Assembly: GCA_023131935.1 (NCBI GenBank)
Contig: JAGLYY010000373.1
Span: 1-8,761, forward strand
From: Spirochaetales bacterium
Lineage (GTDB): Bacteria; Spirochaetota; Spirochaetia; JAGLYY01
Direction of reading: 5' to 3'
Length of the DNA stretch: 8,761 nt
Part shown: positions 1-6,348 of the stretch, one piece after another
Layout of the letters: each line of letters begins with the position of its first letter
How positions within the stretch are numbered: the stretch's first letter is position 1
Made by a program: the position numbers and the translations under genes
Notes under the pieces: generated by a model
Told to the model about the DNA's origin: nothing
Database searches by the model: none
Seen by the model: only the letters and a program-made list of their open reading frames with translations

Positions 1-132
1 CATCACAGCTTCCATATTGTTGTTTTTAAGAATATAAAGAGCATCACCAGAATTGGATAATTCTCGAACTCTCCTTGTCAGTTCTTTCTGTAATTTCGTA
101 ATTGGGATTATTTGGCTAGAGTCTAATAACAT
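1..132 (-). CDS. Phd/YefM-type antitoxin, N-terminal part (runs off left edge)
   Basis: I read 44 codons from ATG at 132 to the window edge, beginning MLLDSSQIIPITKLQKEL. The pattern of a short leader, IIPIT-x-LQ, a basic helix, then a beta strand with Y-I-L-K-N-N and A-V matches the N-terminal DNA-binding part of Phd/YefM antitoxins. These proteins bind their own promoter and neutralise a toxin, usually RelE/ParE, Doc or PIN, encoded just downstream. The start is fixed by a GGAGGG ribosome site nine bases upstream. The C-terminal toxin-binding half and any toxin lie beyond base 1. The gene has its own promoter and follows an attC-like site in the same direction, as expected for a toxin-antitoxin gene cassette. 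The family call rests on pattern recognition of a partial sequence. Confidence 0.75.
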   Translation of the reverse strand, partial: MLLDSSQIIPITKLQKELTRRVRELSNSGDALYILKNNNMEAVM

Positions 133-156
133 AATAACTAACCCTCCATAATAAGT

Positions 157-186
157 ATTATACTACATATTATTCTGCGTAGTCAA
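157..186 (-). promoter_or_regulatory. Sigma70-type promoter of the antitoxin gene
   Basis: On the minus strand a TTGACT -35 (181-186) and a perfect TATAAT -10 (157-162) are separated by 18 bases. They lie 25 bases upstream of the antitoxin start. Cassette-borne toxin-antitoxin genes commonly carry their own promoter. Phd/YefM proteins usually autorepress by binding near such a promoter, but I see no clear operator palindrome. Confidence 0.75.
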
Positions 187-217
187 TTCTTTTGGGCTAA
201 TTTCATTTAACTCTATT

Positions 218-292
218 ATAGACGCCCCTCTTCTTCATACATACCCTCACTGGAAAAGCGGATAGCCAACCGATTTTCATATAATCAGATCC
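218..292 (-). repeat. 75-bp direct repeat, copy 1
   Basis: This block and 1031-1105 are the same length and orientation and roughly three-quarters identical. They share ATAGACGCCC at one end, CATACATACC inside, and ATAATCAGATCC at the other end. On the minus strand the copy lies just downstream of the attC-like site and upstream of the antitoxin promoter. Minus-strand translations of both copies share GSDY and GVY, but no complete protein is apparent. It may be a conserved cassette leader or a remnant of a larger repeat. Confidence 0.7.
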
Positions 293-298
293 AAAGGC

Positions 299-382
299 AT
301 CCAACGTTCCGCGAGTACCCGGAGTTGGCGGCCAACGGGAGCCAACTCCGGGCGAAGCGGAGCAGGGTACTCGCTGTTGTAC
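299..382 (-). other. attC-like integron recombination site
   Basis: On the minus strand this reads GTACAAC, then a long imperfect hairpin, then GTTGGAT. GTTGGAT matches the R' consensus GTTRRRY exactly and is followed by GCC. GTACAAC matches the R'' consensus RYYYAAC at six of seven positions. Between them is a perfect 10-bp outer stem (311-320 with 365-374), a 15-base one-sided bulge (350-364), a 9-bp inner stem (321-329 with 341-349) and an 11-base loop. The spacers beside the outer stem differ in size (1 versus 5 bases), like the unpaired central spacer of attC. The length of 84 bases is in the usual attC range. It sits directly after the methyltransferase stop, where a cassette's attC belongs. 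No integrase gene is in the window. Confidence 0.7.
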
Positions 383-398
383 GAAGTGCGTGAGATTA
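376..398 (+). repeat. Inverted repeat flanking the methyltransferase gene, left copy
   Basis: The 23 bases beginning GTTGTACGAAG match the reverse complement of 1002-1024 at 20 of 23 positions. The block contains the R'' box of the attC-like site at one end and the methyltransferase stop codon (396-398) at the other. In a normal cassette only about 7 bases at the two ends are complementary, so the extension is notable. Confidence 0.85.
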
Positions 399-998
399 TT
401 TGATAAATTCCACACATTTAAATGCTCCTACATTGAATTCGTGTTTAATATACTTTACAAACCCCTTATTTATCACTTGATTTATCCAGGCTTCAATTGA
501 TAATCTCCTGGAATATCTTTTAAAAGCTTTTCCAGAAATATTCATTTCTTGCATTCCTTCAAAATAACCTTCTGGATAAAATGATAAAAATCTACCTTCA
601 GATTTTAGAAAAATAAAAATCTTTTGTAATATTTTGTCCTGCTCTTCTTCTGGAAAATGGAAAAGGACTCCTGCTTCCATCACTCCATCGAAATATTCTT
701 TTTTAAAATTCATATGCATTATATCCATCAACAGAAATTCCGCTTCAGGAACATTCCTTTTTGCTAATGCTATTGATTTTTCACTGAAATCTATTCCAAT
801 TACTTTAGCCCCTAGGTTTGAAAGTCTTTTACTTTCTCCCCCAGTACCACATCCTATATCAAGTACTAATGGATTTTTTGGTAACTTTTCAATGAATGTT
901 GTTAATGTTGGTAAAAGAGCAGGATTATTAAACCAATCATTAAAAGATTGTTCTGCTATTTCATTATAGTATTCTTTTGTTTCTTCTTTTTCATTCAT
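396..998 (-). CDS. Class I SAM-dependent methyltransferase
   Basis: A 200-residue protein beginning MNEKEETKEYY. It shows the class I methyltransferase core: motif I VLDIGCGTGGES, which binds the S-adenosylmethionine methionine moiety; KVIGIDFSEKSIALAKR, with the acidic residue that binds the ribose; AEFLLMDIM (motif II/III region); and FDGVMEAGVLFHFPEEEQ (motif IV region). The length suits a small soluble Methyltransf_11/25-like enzyme. Nothing in the sequence tells whether the substrate is a small molecule, protein or nucleic acid; there is no DPPY or NPPY motif, which argues against an adenine DNA methylase. The alternative GTG start at 1010 adds four codons inside the flanking inverted repeat, and neither start has a strong ribosome site. 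The reading frame is intact, and the gene ends inside the left inverted repeat immediately before an attC-like site, as in a mobile cassette. Confidence 0.85.
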   Translation of the reverse strand: MNEKEETKEYYNEIAEQSFNDWFNNPALLPTLTTFIEKLPKNPLVLDIGCGTGGESKRLSNLGAKVIGIDFSEKSIALAKRNVPEAEFLLMDIMHMNFKKEYFDGVMEAGVLFHFPEEEQDKILQKIFIFLKSEGRFLSFYPEGYFEGMQEMNISGKAFKRYSRRLSIEAWINQVINKGFVKYIKHEFNVGAFKCVEFIK

Positions 999-1001
999 AG
1001 C

Positions 1002-1024
1002 TATTCTCACGTATTTCGTACAAC
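1002..1024 (+). repeat. Inverted repeat flanking the methyltransferase gene, right copy
   Basis: This is the partner of 376-398, with 20 of 23 positions complementary. Read on the minus strand it starts GTTGTAC, which would be the left boundary of the methyltransferase cassette; recombination at attC cuts after the G of the GTT core. It ends four bases before the preferred methyltransferase ATG. Confidence 0.85.
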
Positions 1025-1030
1025 TTTAAA

Positions 1031-1105
1031 ATAGACGCCCTCGTTAGCATACATACCACCCCCTGAAGAAGGAGATAACCGCTCGGTTTTCAGATAATCA
1101 GATCC
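1031..1105 (-). repeat. 75-bp direct repeat, copy 2
   Basis: This is the second copy of the block at 218-292, in the same orientation and just upstream (minus sense) of the methyltransferase unit. The best-conserved parts are both ends and the central CATACATACC. Most differences lie in the intervals, with one or two small indels. Confidence 0.7.
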
Positions 1106-1190
1106 CAACTGCCGCCTGAAAGAATAAACCGGGCTGTAGTGAAAAGCAAGAGCGGGTGTTTCATTACACCACAACGCCGGAGAGCTAATT
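1103..1190 (-). other. Structured segment, possible degenerate attC
   Basis: Next to repeat copy 2 the minus strand carries GTTGGGA (1103-1109), one base off GTTRRRY. Upstream of it lies an imperfect hairpin: a 10-bp stem with one mismatch (1135-1144 with 1159-1168), then a weaker outer CCGG pairing. The position matches that of the better attC at 299-382 relative to repeat copy 1. No convincing R'' box was found, so this is a weak call. Confidence 0.3.
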
Positions 1191-1205
1191 CTTAGATTCC
1201 AATTC

Positions 1206-1385
1206 AAAACTGACGCAAACCGAATACTCCATGCCTGGACTCATTTTCCTCCGGATATGGACTATGAATGGAAATAATGCATAAAATATTATAAGATGAA
1301 CGAAAATCTATGCTCCTGAGAAGATCCGGCGTTCTGGCCGGACGCCGGAGAAGAAGAATTCCAATAGAGCAGACAGGAGAGCTTA
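1206..1385 (+). other. Leader region of the hsd remnant
   Basis: No gene is seen here. The segment holds a GC-rich hairpin, with CCGGCGT (1326-1332) pairing with ACGCCGG (1342-1348) across a 9-base loop. Ten bases at 1342-1351 (ACGCCGGAGA) repeat exactly at 1174-1183. A TATAAG at about 1291-1296 could be a -10 element for hsdM, but no good -35 is apparent. A ribosome site, AGGAGAG, lies just before the hsdM remnant. Confidence 0.35.
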
Positions 1386-1598
1386 ATACCGGTACAAACG
1401 CATGGTAAAATAACCACTTTTATCTGGAGTATCTGTAATCTACTCCGTGGGCCGTATAAACGAAACGAATACCGCAAGGTAATATTACCTTTGACCGTTT
1501 TACGCCGTTTTGATTGCATTCTGGAACCGACAAAGGACAAGGCACTGGCTAAATTTGGTAAGCTGAAAGGCAAATCAGAGAATATTGTCACTGCTTAA
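1386..1598 (+). pseudogene. hsdM: hsdM remnant: N-terminus of type I modification subunit
   Basis: Frame from 1386 reads PVQTHGKITTFIWSICNLLR, then GPYKRNEYRKVILPLTVLRR and FDCILEPTKDKAL, ending at TAA 1596-1598. This is the characteristic N-terminal helical segment of HsdM, the adenine methyltransferase subunit of type I restriction-modification enzymes. Only about 70 of some 500 codons remain. The SAM-binding and NPPF catalytic parts are missing. The first codon after the AGGAGAG ribosome site, at the right spacing, is ATA (1386-1388) where ATG is expected, so initiation is probably also lost. Near 1586-1592 the sequence switches out of frame to hsdS, which marks one internal deletion. Confidence 0.8.
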
Positions 1599-2331
1599 AG
1601 AAAAGCGGACTGTGCTCATCTCACGCGCGGTCACCAGGGGACTGGATGCTTCGGTCAAACTGAAACCCTCAGGTGTGGGCGGTTCGACTTCGCTCACCGC
1701 GAGCTGGCTGGGGGAGGTGCCGGAGCATTGGGAGATGAAGAGGTTAAAACATATTGCTTCAATTCGGTATGGTATAGGAGAACCACCTGATTATATAGAG
1801 GATGGTATTCCATTAATTCGTGCGACAAATGTCAATGCTGGTAAAATTGAAGTTAAGAATATAGTTTCAGTTGATCCAAAGGATATTCCCTCTAACCGAA
1901 TAGTATGGCTGAAAACTGGTGATATTATCGTGGTTAGAAGTGGTGCATATACGGGTGATTCTTCAATAATTCCAAACGAGTATTCAGGTACTATTGCAGG
2001 GTTTGACATGGTTTTGTCATGTACAAAAGCGCATTCGCTATTCATTTCATACGGATTATTGAGTAAATATTTTAAAGAGGGGCAAATTGATCAAGAAAAA
2101 ATGCGGGCTGCTCAACCCCATCTAAATGCTGAAGAATTGGGGAATTGTGCTGTACTCCTACCCCCTCTCCCCGAACAGCAGGCCATTGCCGCTTTCCTCG
2201 ACCGGGAAACGGCGAAGATTGACTTGCTTTATTCCAAAGTGGAAACGGCGATAGAGAAACTCAAAGAGTACCGGACGGCGCTCATCAGCGCGGCTGTTAC
2301 AGGAAAAATTGATGTGAGAAAGGCGGTATGA
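1585..2331 (+). pseudogene. hsdS: hsdS remnant: C-terminal half of type I specificity subunit
   Basis: The open frame gives about 248 residues. It begins in the central conserved helix (LLKEKRTVLISRAVTRGLD). It continues through SGV...WLGEVPEHWE into the second target-recognition domain (about residues 50-190), then LPPLPEQQAIAAFLDRETAK and a second helix copy (KLKEYRTALISAAVTGKID). The two copies of the helix are the internal repeat of HsdS, so TRD1 and everything before it is gone. The normal length is around 400 residues. The TTG at 1585 is only the first possible start and is not native; its codons derive from the hsdM junction. SGV and WLGEVP are separated by about eight extra residues (GGSTSLTAS). 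The frame is otherwise intact to KIDVRKAV. A half-HsdS can dimerise in some engineered or natural systems, but without HsdM it has no obvious job here. Confidence 0.85.
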
Positions 2332-2446
2332 TATATAATGATCATTTGAAAAAAGAAGCTGGAGAAGGAATATGATGCTTATAAAAAAGCAAAGGGCACT
2401 CCCTTTTGAGGAGGCCCCCATTACTCCTTCTACTCCAGGTAGATGA
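2328..2446 (+). other. Overlapping micro-ORFs between hsdS and hsdR
   Basis: An ATG overlapping the hsdS stop (ATGA) opens 15 codons (MIYNDHLKKEAGEGI) that end at 2375. Its stop overlaps the next start: ATG at 2372, behind GGAGAAGGA, opens 24 codons ending ITPSTPGR and TGA at 2446. A third frame between them reads KKLEKEYDAYKKAKGTPF. Stitched together, the frames could be one small lysine-rich helical protein broken by frameshifts. I recognise no family. It is tentative, and could be non-coding. Confidence 0.25.
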
Positions 2447-2494
2447 GATGTCTATATTATCGGATGAAAACTGCTTTTTAGCAAGGAGAAAATC

Positions 2495-4902
2495 ATGAAA
2501 GCAGCAACAGAAAAAGCATTTGAAGCCTATATACAGGAAACAATGTCCGCCCGGGGCTGGATTTGCGGTTCGAACAAGGAGTGGGATAAGAATGAAGCGC
2601 TCTTTACCGGTTATATCATTAGTTTTATCAAGGATACACAGGCTGATCTCTGGGCGCGGATGGAAAAGCTCCATGGGGATGAGCTTACCGCAATGCTCAT
2701 GAACACGCTTGTAAAAGAACGGGATATCAAAGGAACTTTGCATATTATCCGGCACGGTTTCAAGTTTTACAGTAAAACCTTCAAACTGGCTTTTTTTAAA
2801 CCGGCCCATGGACTGGTTAAAGAAACCATGGAATTGTTCGAAAAAAATCGGCTTCATGTTACACGGCAGGTTGCCTGTCATCCCGCGAACAACAGTACGG
2901 TTGATATGGTTTTATCCATAAACGGCATGCCTGTCGCGACCATGGAGCTTAAAAATCCAGCCACCGGGCAAACCTGGAAACACGCGGTGTTACAATATAA
3001 GAACAACCGCGACCCCCGCGCGCCCCTTTTTCGATTCAAGAAAGGGGCTGTTGTTCATTTCGCTGTTGATCCTGATGAAATCCACATGGCTACCAAGCTA
3101 AACAGAGAGAAGACCTTTTTTCTCCCTTTCAATCGCGGCAGTGCTCCCGGTGAAATTGAATGCGGAAAAGGCAATCCTATTCACTCGTCCGGGCACCGCA
3201 CCGGATATTTCTGGGAGGAAGCTCTAAAACGGGAAAGTTTCCTGGATATTGTCTGTAATTACATCTTTCTGGAAACCAGGGAAGAAACGGTGTATGACGG
3301 AGCTGGTAGACGAAAAAAAGTAACCAGGGAAACAATGATCTTTCCCCGGTATCATCAGCTTAACGCGGTACGTAAACTTATTGATACCGCGCGGCAGGAG
3401 CAGACGGGAAACAACTACTTGATTCAGCATTCGGCGGGCAGCGGTATACGACCTACAAGACTTACTTCAAACTGGTAAAAAGCGCGGAAGATGATCCGGC
3501 TATGCCGAAGAAAAAAGCACAAAAGAAGCTCGGCAAGTTCATGGCGCTTCATCCTCATAATATTGAGCAGAAAACCGAAATCATGGTGGAGCATTTCCGC
3601 GGCCATGTGAAACATAAATTGGGAGGACGCGCCAAGGCGATGGTAGTTACCGGTTCACGGCTCCACGCAGTGCGGTATATGCTGTCGTTCCAAAAGTATA
3701 TTGAAGAAAACCATTACACAGACATACATCCTTTAGTCGCTTTCAGCGGTACCGTAAAGGACCCGGATACGGAAAAAGAGTATAGTGAGCCTTCCATGAA
3801 TATCGATGTGGTAACCGGAAAACATATATCCGAATCACAGTTACCGGACAAATTTGATTCGTCTGATTATCAGGTTTTATTGGTCGCAAATAAATACCAG
3901 ACCGGCTTTGATCAGCCATTGCTATGTGCCATGTATGTGGATAAGCGCCTGGATGGTGTCCAGGCTGTCCAGGCCCTTTCCCGGTTGAACCGGACCAGTC
4001 CGGGGAAAGAAGTTCCCTTTGTACTTGATTTTGTAAATGAATCCGAGGACATCTATCTGGCATTTAAACCCTATTATAATGTGACAACGCTTCAAGAGCC
4101 TTCTGATCCAAATCATCTTTAAAAACTCAAGCACGAACTGAATGCTTTACAGGTTTATCTTTGGTCGGAAGTCGTTGGTTTCTGTCATATTTTTTATCTG
4201 CCTCGGAATAAACAAAATCCTTCCGATCACGCGAGAATGGAAAAAATGGTCCAACCCGCTGTAGACCGCTTTAATACCCTTGATGAGGAGAAGAAAAAAG
4301 ATTTCTTTGAGAAAATGACAGCTTACACGAGATTTTATTCTTTCATAAGTCAAATAATACCCTACTCAGACCAGGAACTGGAAATGTTGTACAGCTTCAG
4401 CAGATACCTGCTTTCTCACCTTTTTCTTAATGATGAGGGAGTGAACCCGCATCCGGAAAAAGATGTAGCTCTGCAATATTACCGCATTGAAAAAGTAATG
4501 TCCGGCCAGATTGTAATTGAGGACGGGGAGCAATACAGTGTAAAGAGTCCGACTGATGTCGGTACCGGAAAATCAAAGGATGAAGAAAAGCCTTTATCAG
4601 AGATTATTCAGGCGCTCAATGAGCGTTTTGGTACTGATTTCACGGAAGAGGACAGGTTGTTTTTTGAGCAGATAAAAGAGAAAGCATTGAAAGATGAAAG
4701 GATTATCCAGACAGCTATGGCGAATCCGCTCGACAAATTTGAAATAGGCATTAAGGCTTTTATTGAATCTTTAATGATGCAGCGTATGTCGGAAAATGAT
4801 AGTATTGTTACACGTTATATGGATGATGGCGATTTTCAGAAAACGGTTTTTCCAATTCTTGCAAGAGAAATTTACAATAGTATTTTTGAAAGGCAGGAGT
4901 GA
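2495..4902 (+). pseudogene. hsdR: hsdR remnant: type I restriction endonuclease, internally deleted
   Basis: The gene starts at ATG 2495 behind AAGGAG. The first 317 codons match the HsdR N-terminus. They include a PD-(D/E)xK nuclease core with D137 in STVDMVL and E151/K153 in MELKN, and the motor entry FPRYHQL followed by YLIQHSAGSG, the first half of Walker A. At about 3443-3446 the sequence jumps, with a +2 frame change, to YTTYKTYFKL. This removes the Walker A GK, the DEAH box and the first RecA-like domain, probably more than 200 residues. The downstream frame (from 3445) keeps TGSRLHAVRY, KYQTGFDQPLL and QALSRLNRT (helicase motifs IV-VI). It is then cut by TAA 4120-4122, where the family has tyrosine in NHLYDLK, and continues in the same frame through the C-terminal helical domain to TGA 4900-4902. 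ATP-driven translocation and cleavage are impossible. The 327-codon N-terminal fragment could still be translated. Confidence 0.9.
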
Positions 4903-4915
4903 AGAGCCTGCCTTT
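4889..4915 (+). terminator. Hairpin over the hsdR stop, possible terminator
   Basis: AAAGGCAGG (4889-4897) pairs perfectly with CCTGCCTTT (4907-4915) across a 9-base loop that contains the hsdR stop. The three terminal T bases are followed by GCTTCC, so there is no long U tract. It is a fair but not classical intrinsic terminator. Confidence 0.5.
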
Positions 4916-5089
4916 GCTTCCCTGGCCGAATGATATTGACACCCTATGCACAGCAGAAAGAATAAAGACGTGCGGAAACATTCCGTGCAATACCCCTTAA
5001 TCACTTGGTTTTGGGGAACGGGTTAGATAGTACCTGCATTGCGATGGGTTATGTAATAAATTGATAGAAGCAGGTGATAACGATACGAT

Positions 5090-5152
5090 TTGCAAAAAAA
5101 ATGAAATTCGTATAAGATGAGATAGGCAAAATAATTTTGTGGAGTTGTATTT
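5090..5152 (+). promoter_or_regulatory. Possible promoter and ribosome site of the MITE-split gene
   Basis: TTGCAA (5090-5095) lies 15 bases before TATAAG (5111-5116), or 17 bases before the overlapping TAAGAT. A GTGGAG ribosome site follows, about a dozen bases ahead of ATG 5153. The spacing is suboptimal, so the promoter call is modest. The rest of the gap 4916-5089 holds a small CGGAA/TTCCG hairpin near 4973-4989 and an ACCTGC/GCAGGT pair near 5033-5076, but no gene. Confidence 0.4.
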
Positions 5153-6333
5153 ATGGATGAAAATATTATAAAAAAAATAAAACTTGGCGATGAGCTTGAT
5201 AACTCTATTAAGCAAATAATAACTGCTTTAAAGGAATTACAGACAACCGTCCAGGAGTCTTCATATTATTTCATTACTTTTCAATTCAGGCTGTCCGGCA
5301 ACTCAGAAGGTCGTCGAGCAGCTACCTCAATGGTTCCCATCTAGGCCAAATTCCCATCCTAATGTGGTATCTACGCAAGTTTTTGAGTCCGATTAACTAT
5401 AAAAACAGTGGAATTATTCAAAAACTGAGAAAATCCAATGGCGGTTCCGTAGCTAAAGAGGTTACCGGACAGCCTGAATTGTTATCAAATGGTTTTGAAA
5501 GACTATTAAAATCAAGTATTTGTTACGGTCACTTACATAAACATGGTGATTTTCCTAATGTTAAGGAAATTAAAACGCATAATATTTCTTCATTGCTTTT
5601 ATAGTTATTATCAGAGTATTTCGTAACAAAAATTCCAGTATTAAGCAAAGATTATAATTTTCTCAAAAATGATAAAGAATTAGCTGTTCTTCTATGCTCA
5701 TTAACAGAATTCGGGAATTATGCTCGTTATCATAACTTAAATGTTGTTGCAGGAAATCTTGATGCCGTAGATATTAAAAAAAAGTGGCAACAACTAGAAA
5801 CTACTTTTGTAATGAATGATCCAAACCTGAAGAAAATGCTATTCGATTAACCAGATTACGAAAGGTTAGGTCAGTTGATATCGAAACATTTTGTAAAGAT
5901 CTTTGAAAAATTAACTCGGGCCATTGTAAGACAGTTTACATTAGGTGATTTAGGTAAAGAGCCAGGTAAATACATTGGCTTTTACTCTCATTTCTTGTTT
6001 CTAACGGATGATCAAATTGGAGTAACAGATTACTACAAAAAGTTCTTCTACAAGGAAGTGAAGGATCCCCAAAAGTATTCTCATAATAATACAAATAAAC
6101 GTCTAACCATTAGTAGAAAAGAATACGATAAGCTTTGGCCATATAAAAATACAAATTCAGTAACTGTGGAAAAATCAAATGACGGATGCATTTTTCTAAT
6201 AATAAATAAAAAGGTATATGCATTAAATGGAACAACTTCACAAAAATATAATTTCCCTTTTGCACATGATTTGGGAGAAGCTTTCATAGGAAGAGCAGTA
6301 GGTGATTTTATTAGCATTGCACTCGAATTGTAA
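5153..6333 (+). pseudogene. Unrecognised ~328-codon gene, broken by an insertion and two stops
   Basis: The ancestral frame runs MDENIIKKIKLGDELD...SSYYFITFQ, is interrupted by the 190-bp element at 5287-5476, and resumes as LLSNGFERLLKSSICYGHLH. Removing the element plus one 4-bp duplication (194 bases) puts the two parts in one frame. It then continues through an in-frame TAG (5602-5604, in SSLLL-stop-LLSEYF) and an in-frame TAA (5848-5850, in KKMLFD-stop-PDYERL) to TAA 6331-6333 after AVGDFISIALEL. The product would be soluble, mostly helical in the first half and more beta-rich near the end. The stretch FERLLKSSICYGHLHKHGDF and the following THNISSLL look a little like the helical HEPN/abortive-infection class, but the match is weak and I do not assign a family. 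Its AT-rich codon use differs from the GC-richer hsd genes, suggesting a separate origin. The 5875-6333 stretch is the longest unbroken piece. Confidence 0.8.
5287..5476. mobile_element. 190-bp MITE-like insertion
   Basis: The ends are perfect 12-bp terminal inverted repeats, CAGGCTGTCCGG (5287-5298) and CCGGACAGCCTG (5465-5476). Similarity continues a few bases inward (AAC on both sides). The element is flanked on each side by AATT (5283-5286 and 5477-5480), read as a 4-bp target duplication at the site CAATTG. Excision restores an uninterrupted reading frame in the host gene. It is far too short for a transposase, so it must have been moved in trans. One strand is open for some 80 codons (about 5299-5460, including GSHLGQIPILMWYLRKF), which might be a leftover of a parent element. 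I cannot assign the IS family. Confidence 0.85.
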
Positions 6334-6348
6334 CGTACAAAATTAAAT

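Noticed and set aside
203..415. Minus-strand ORF of 70 codons over the attC-like site and repeat copy 1
   Set aside because: It runs through the hairpin arms and the repeat, with composition dictated by the palindrome, and has no ribosome site. It is an open frame by chance.
634..969. Plus-strand ORF of 111 codons opposite the methyltransferase
   Set aside because: Antisense shadow of a gene with clear methyltransferase motifs.
1007..1207. Minus-strand ORF of 66 codons upstream of the methyltransferase
   Set aside because: It covers repeat copy 2 and the structured segment. The shared GSDY and GVY residues with the ORF over copy 1 follow from nucleotide repeat identity, and no start signal is seen.
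1289..1591. Minus-strand ORF of 100 codons
   Set aside because: It is opposite the hsdM remnant, whose plus-strand translation matches the HsdM N-terminus.
5011..5084. attC site in the gap before the MITE-split gene, from GTTAGAT and the ACCTGC/GCAGGT arms
   Set aside because: GTTAGAT lies on the wrong side of the hairpin for an attC of either orientation, and the arms are only six bases.
5299..5464. Invertible segment between the 17-bp inverted repeats (a phase switch)
   Set aside because: Inverting the segment does not restore the host frame; it runs into a stop. Excision with one AATT copy restores it exactly, so transposition explains the repeats better.
4120..5850. Stop-codon reassignment or readthrough explaining three in-frame stops (4120, 5602, 5848)
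   Set aside because: The stops are a mix of TAA and TAG, and both codons also end the intact genes here (for example TAA after the PIN gene). The affected genes carry deletions or an insertion as well, so pseudogene decay is simpler.
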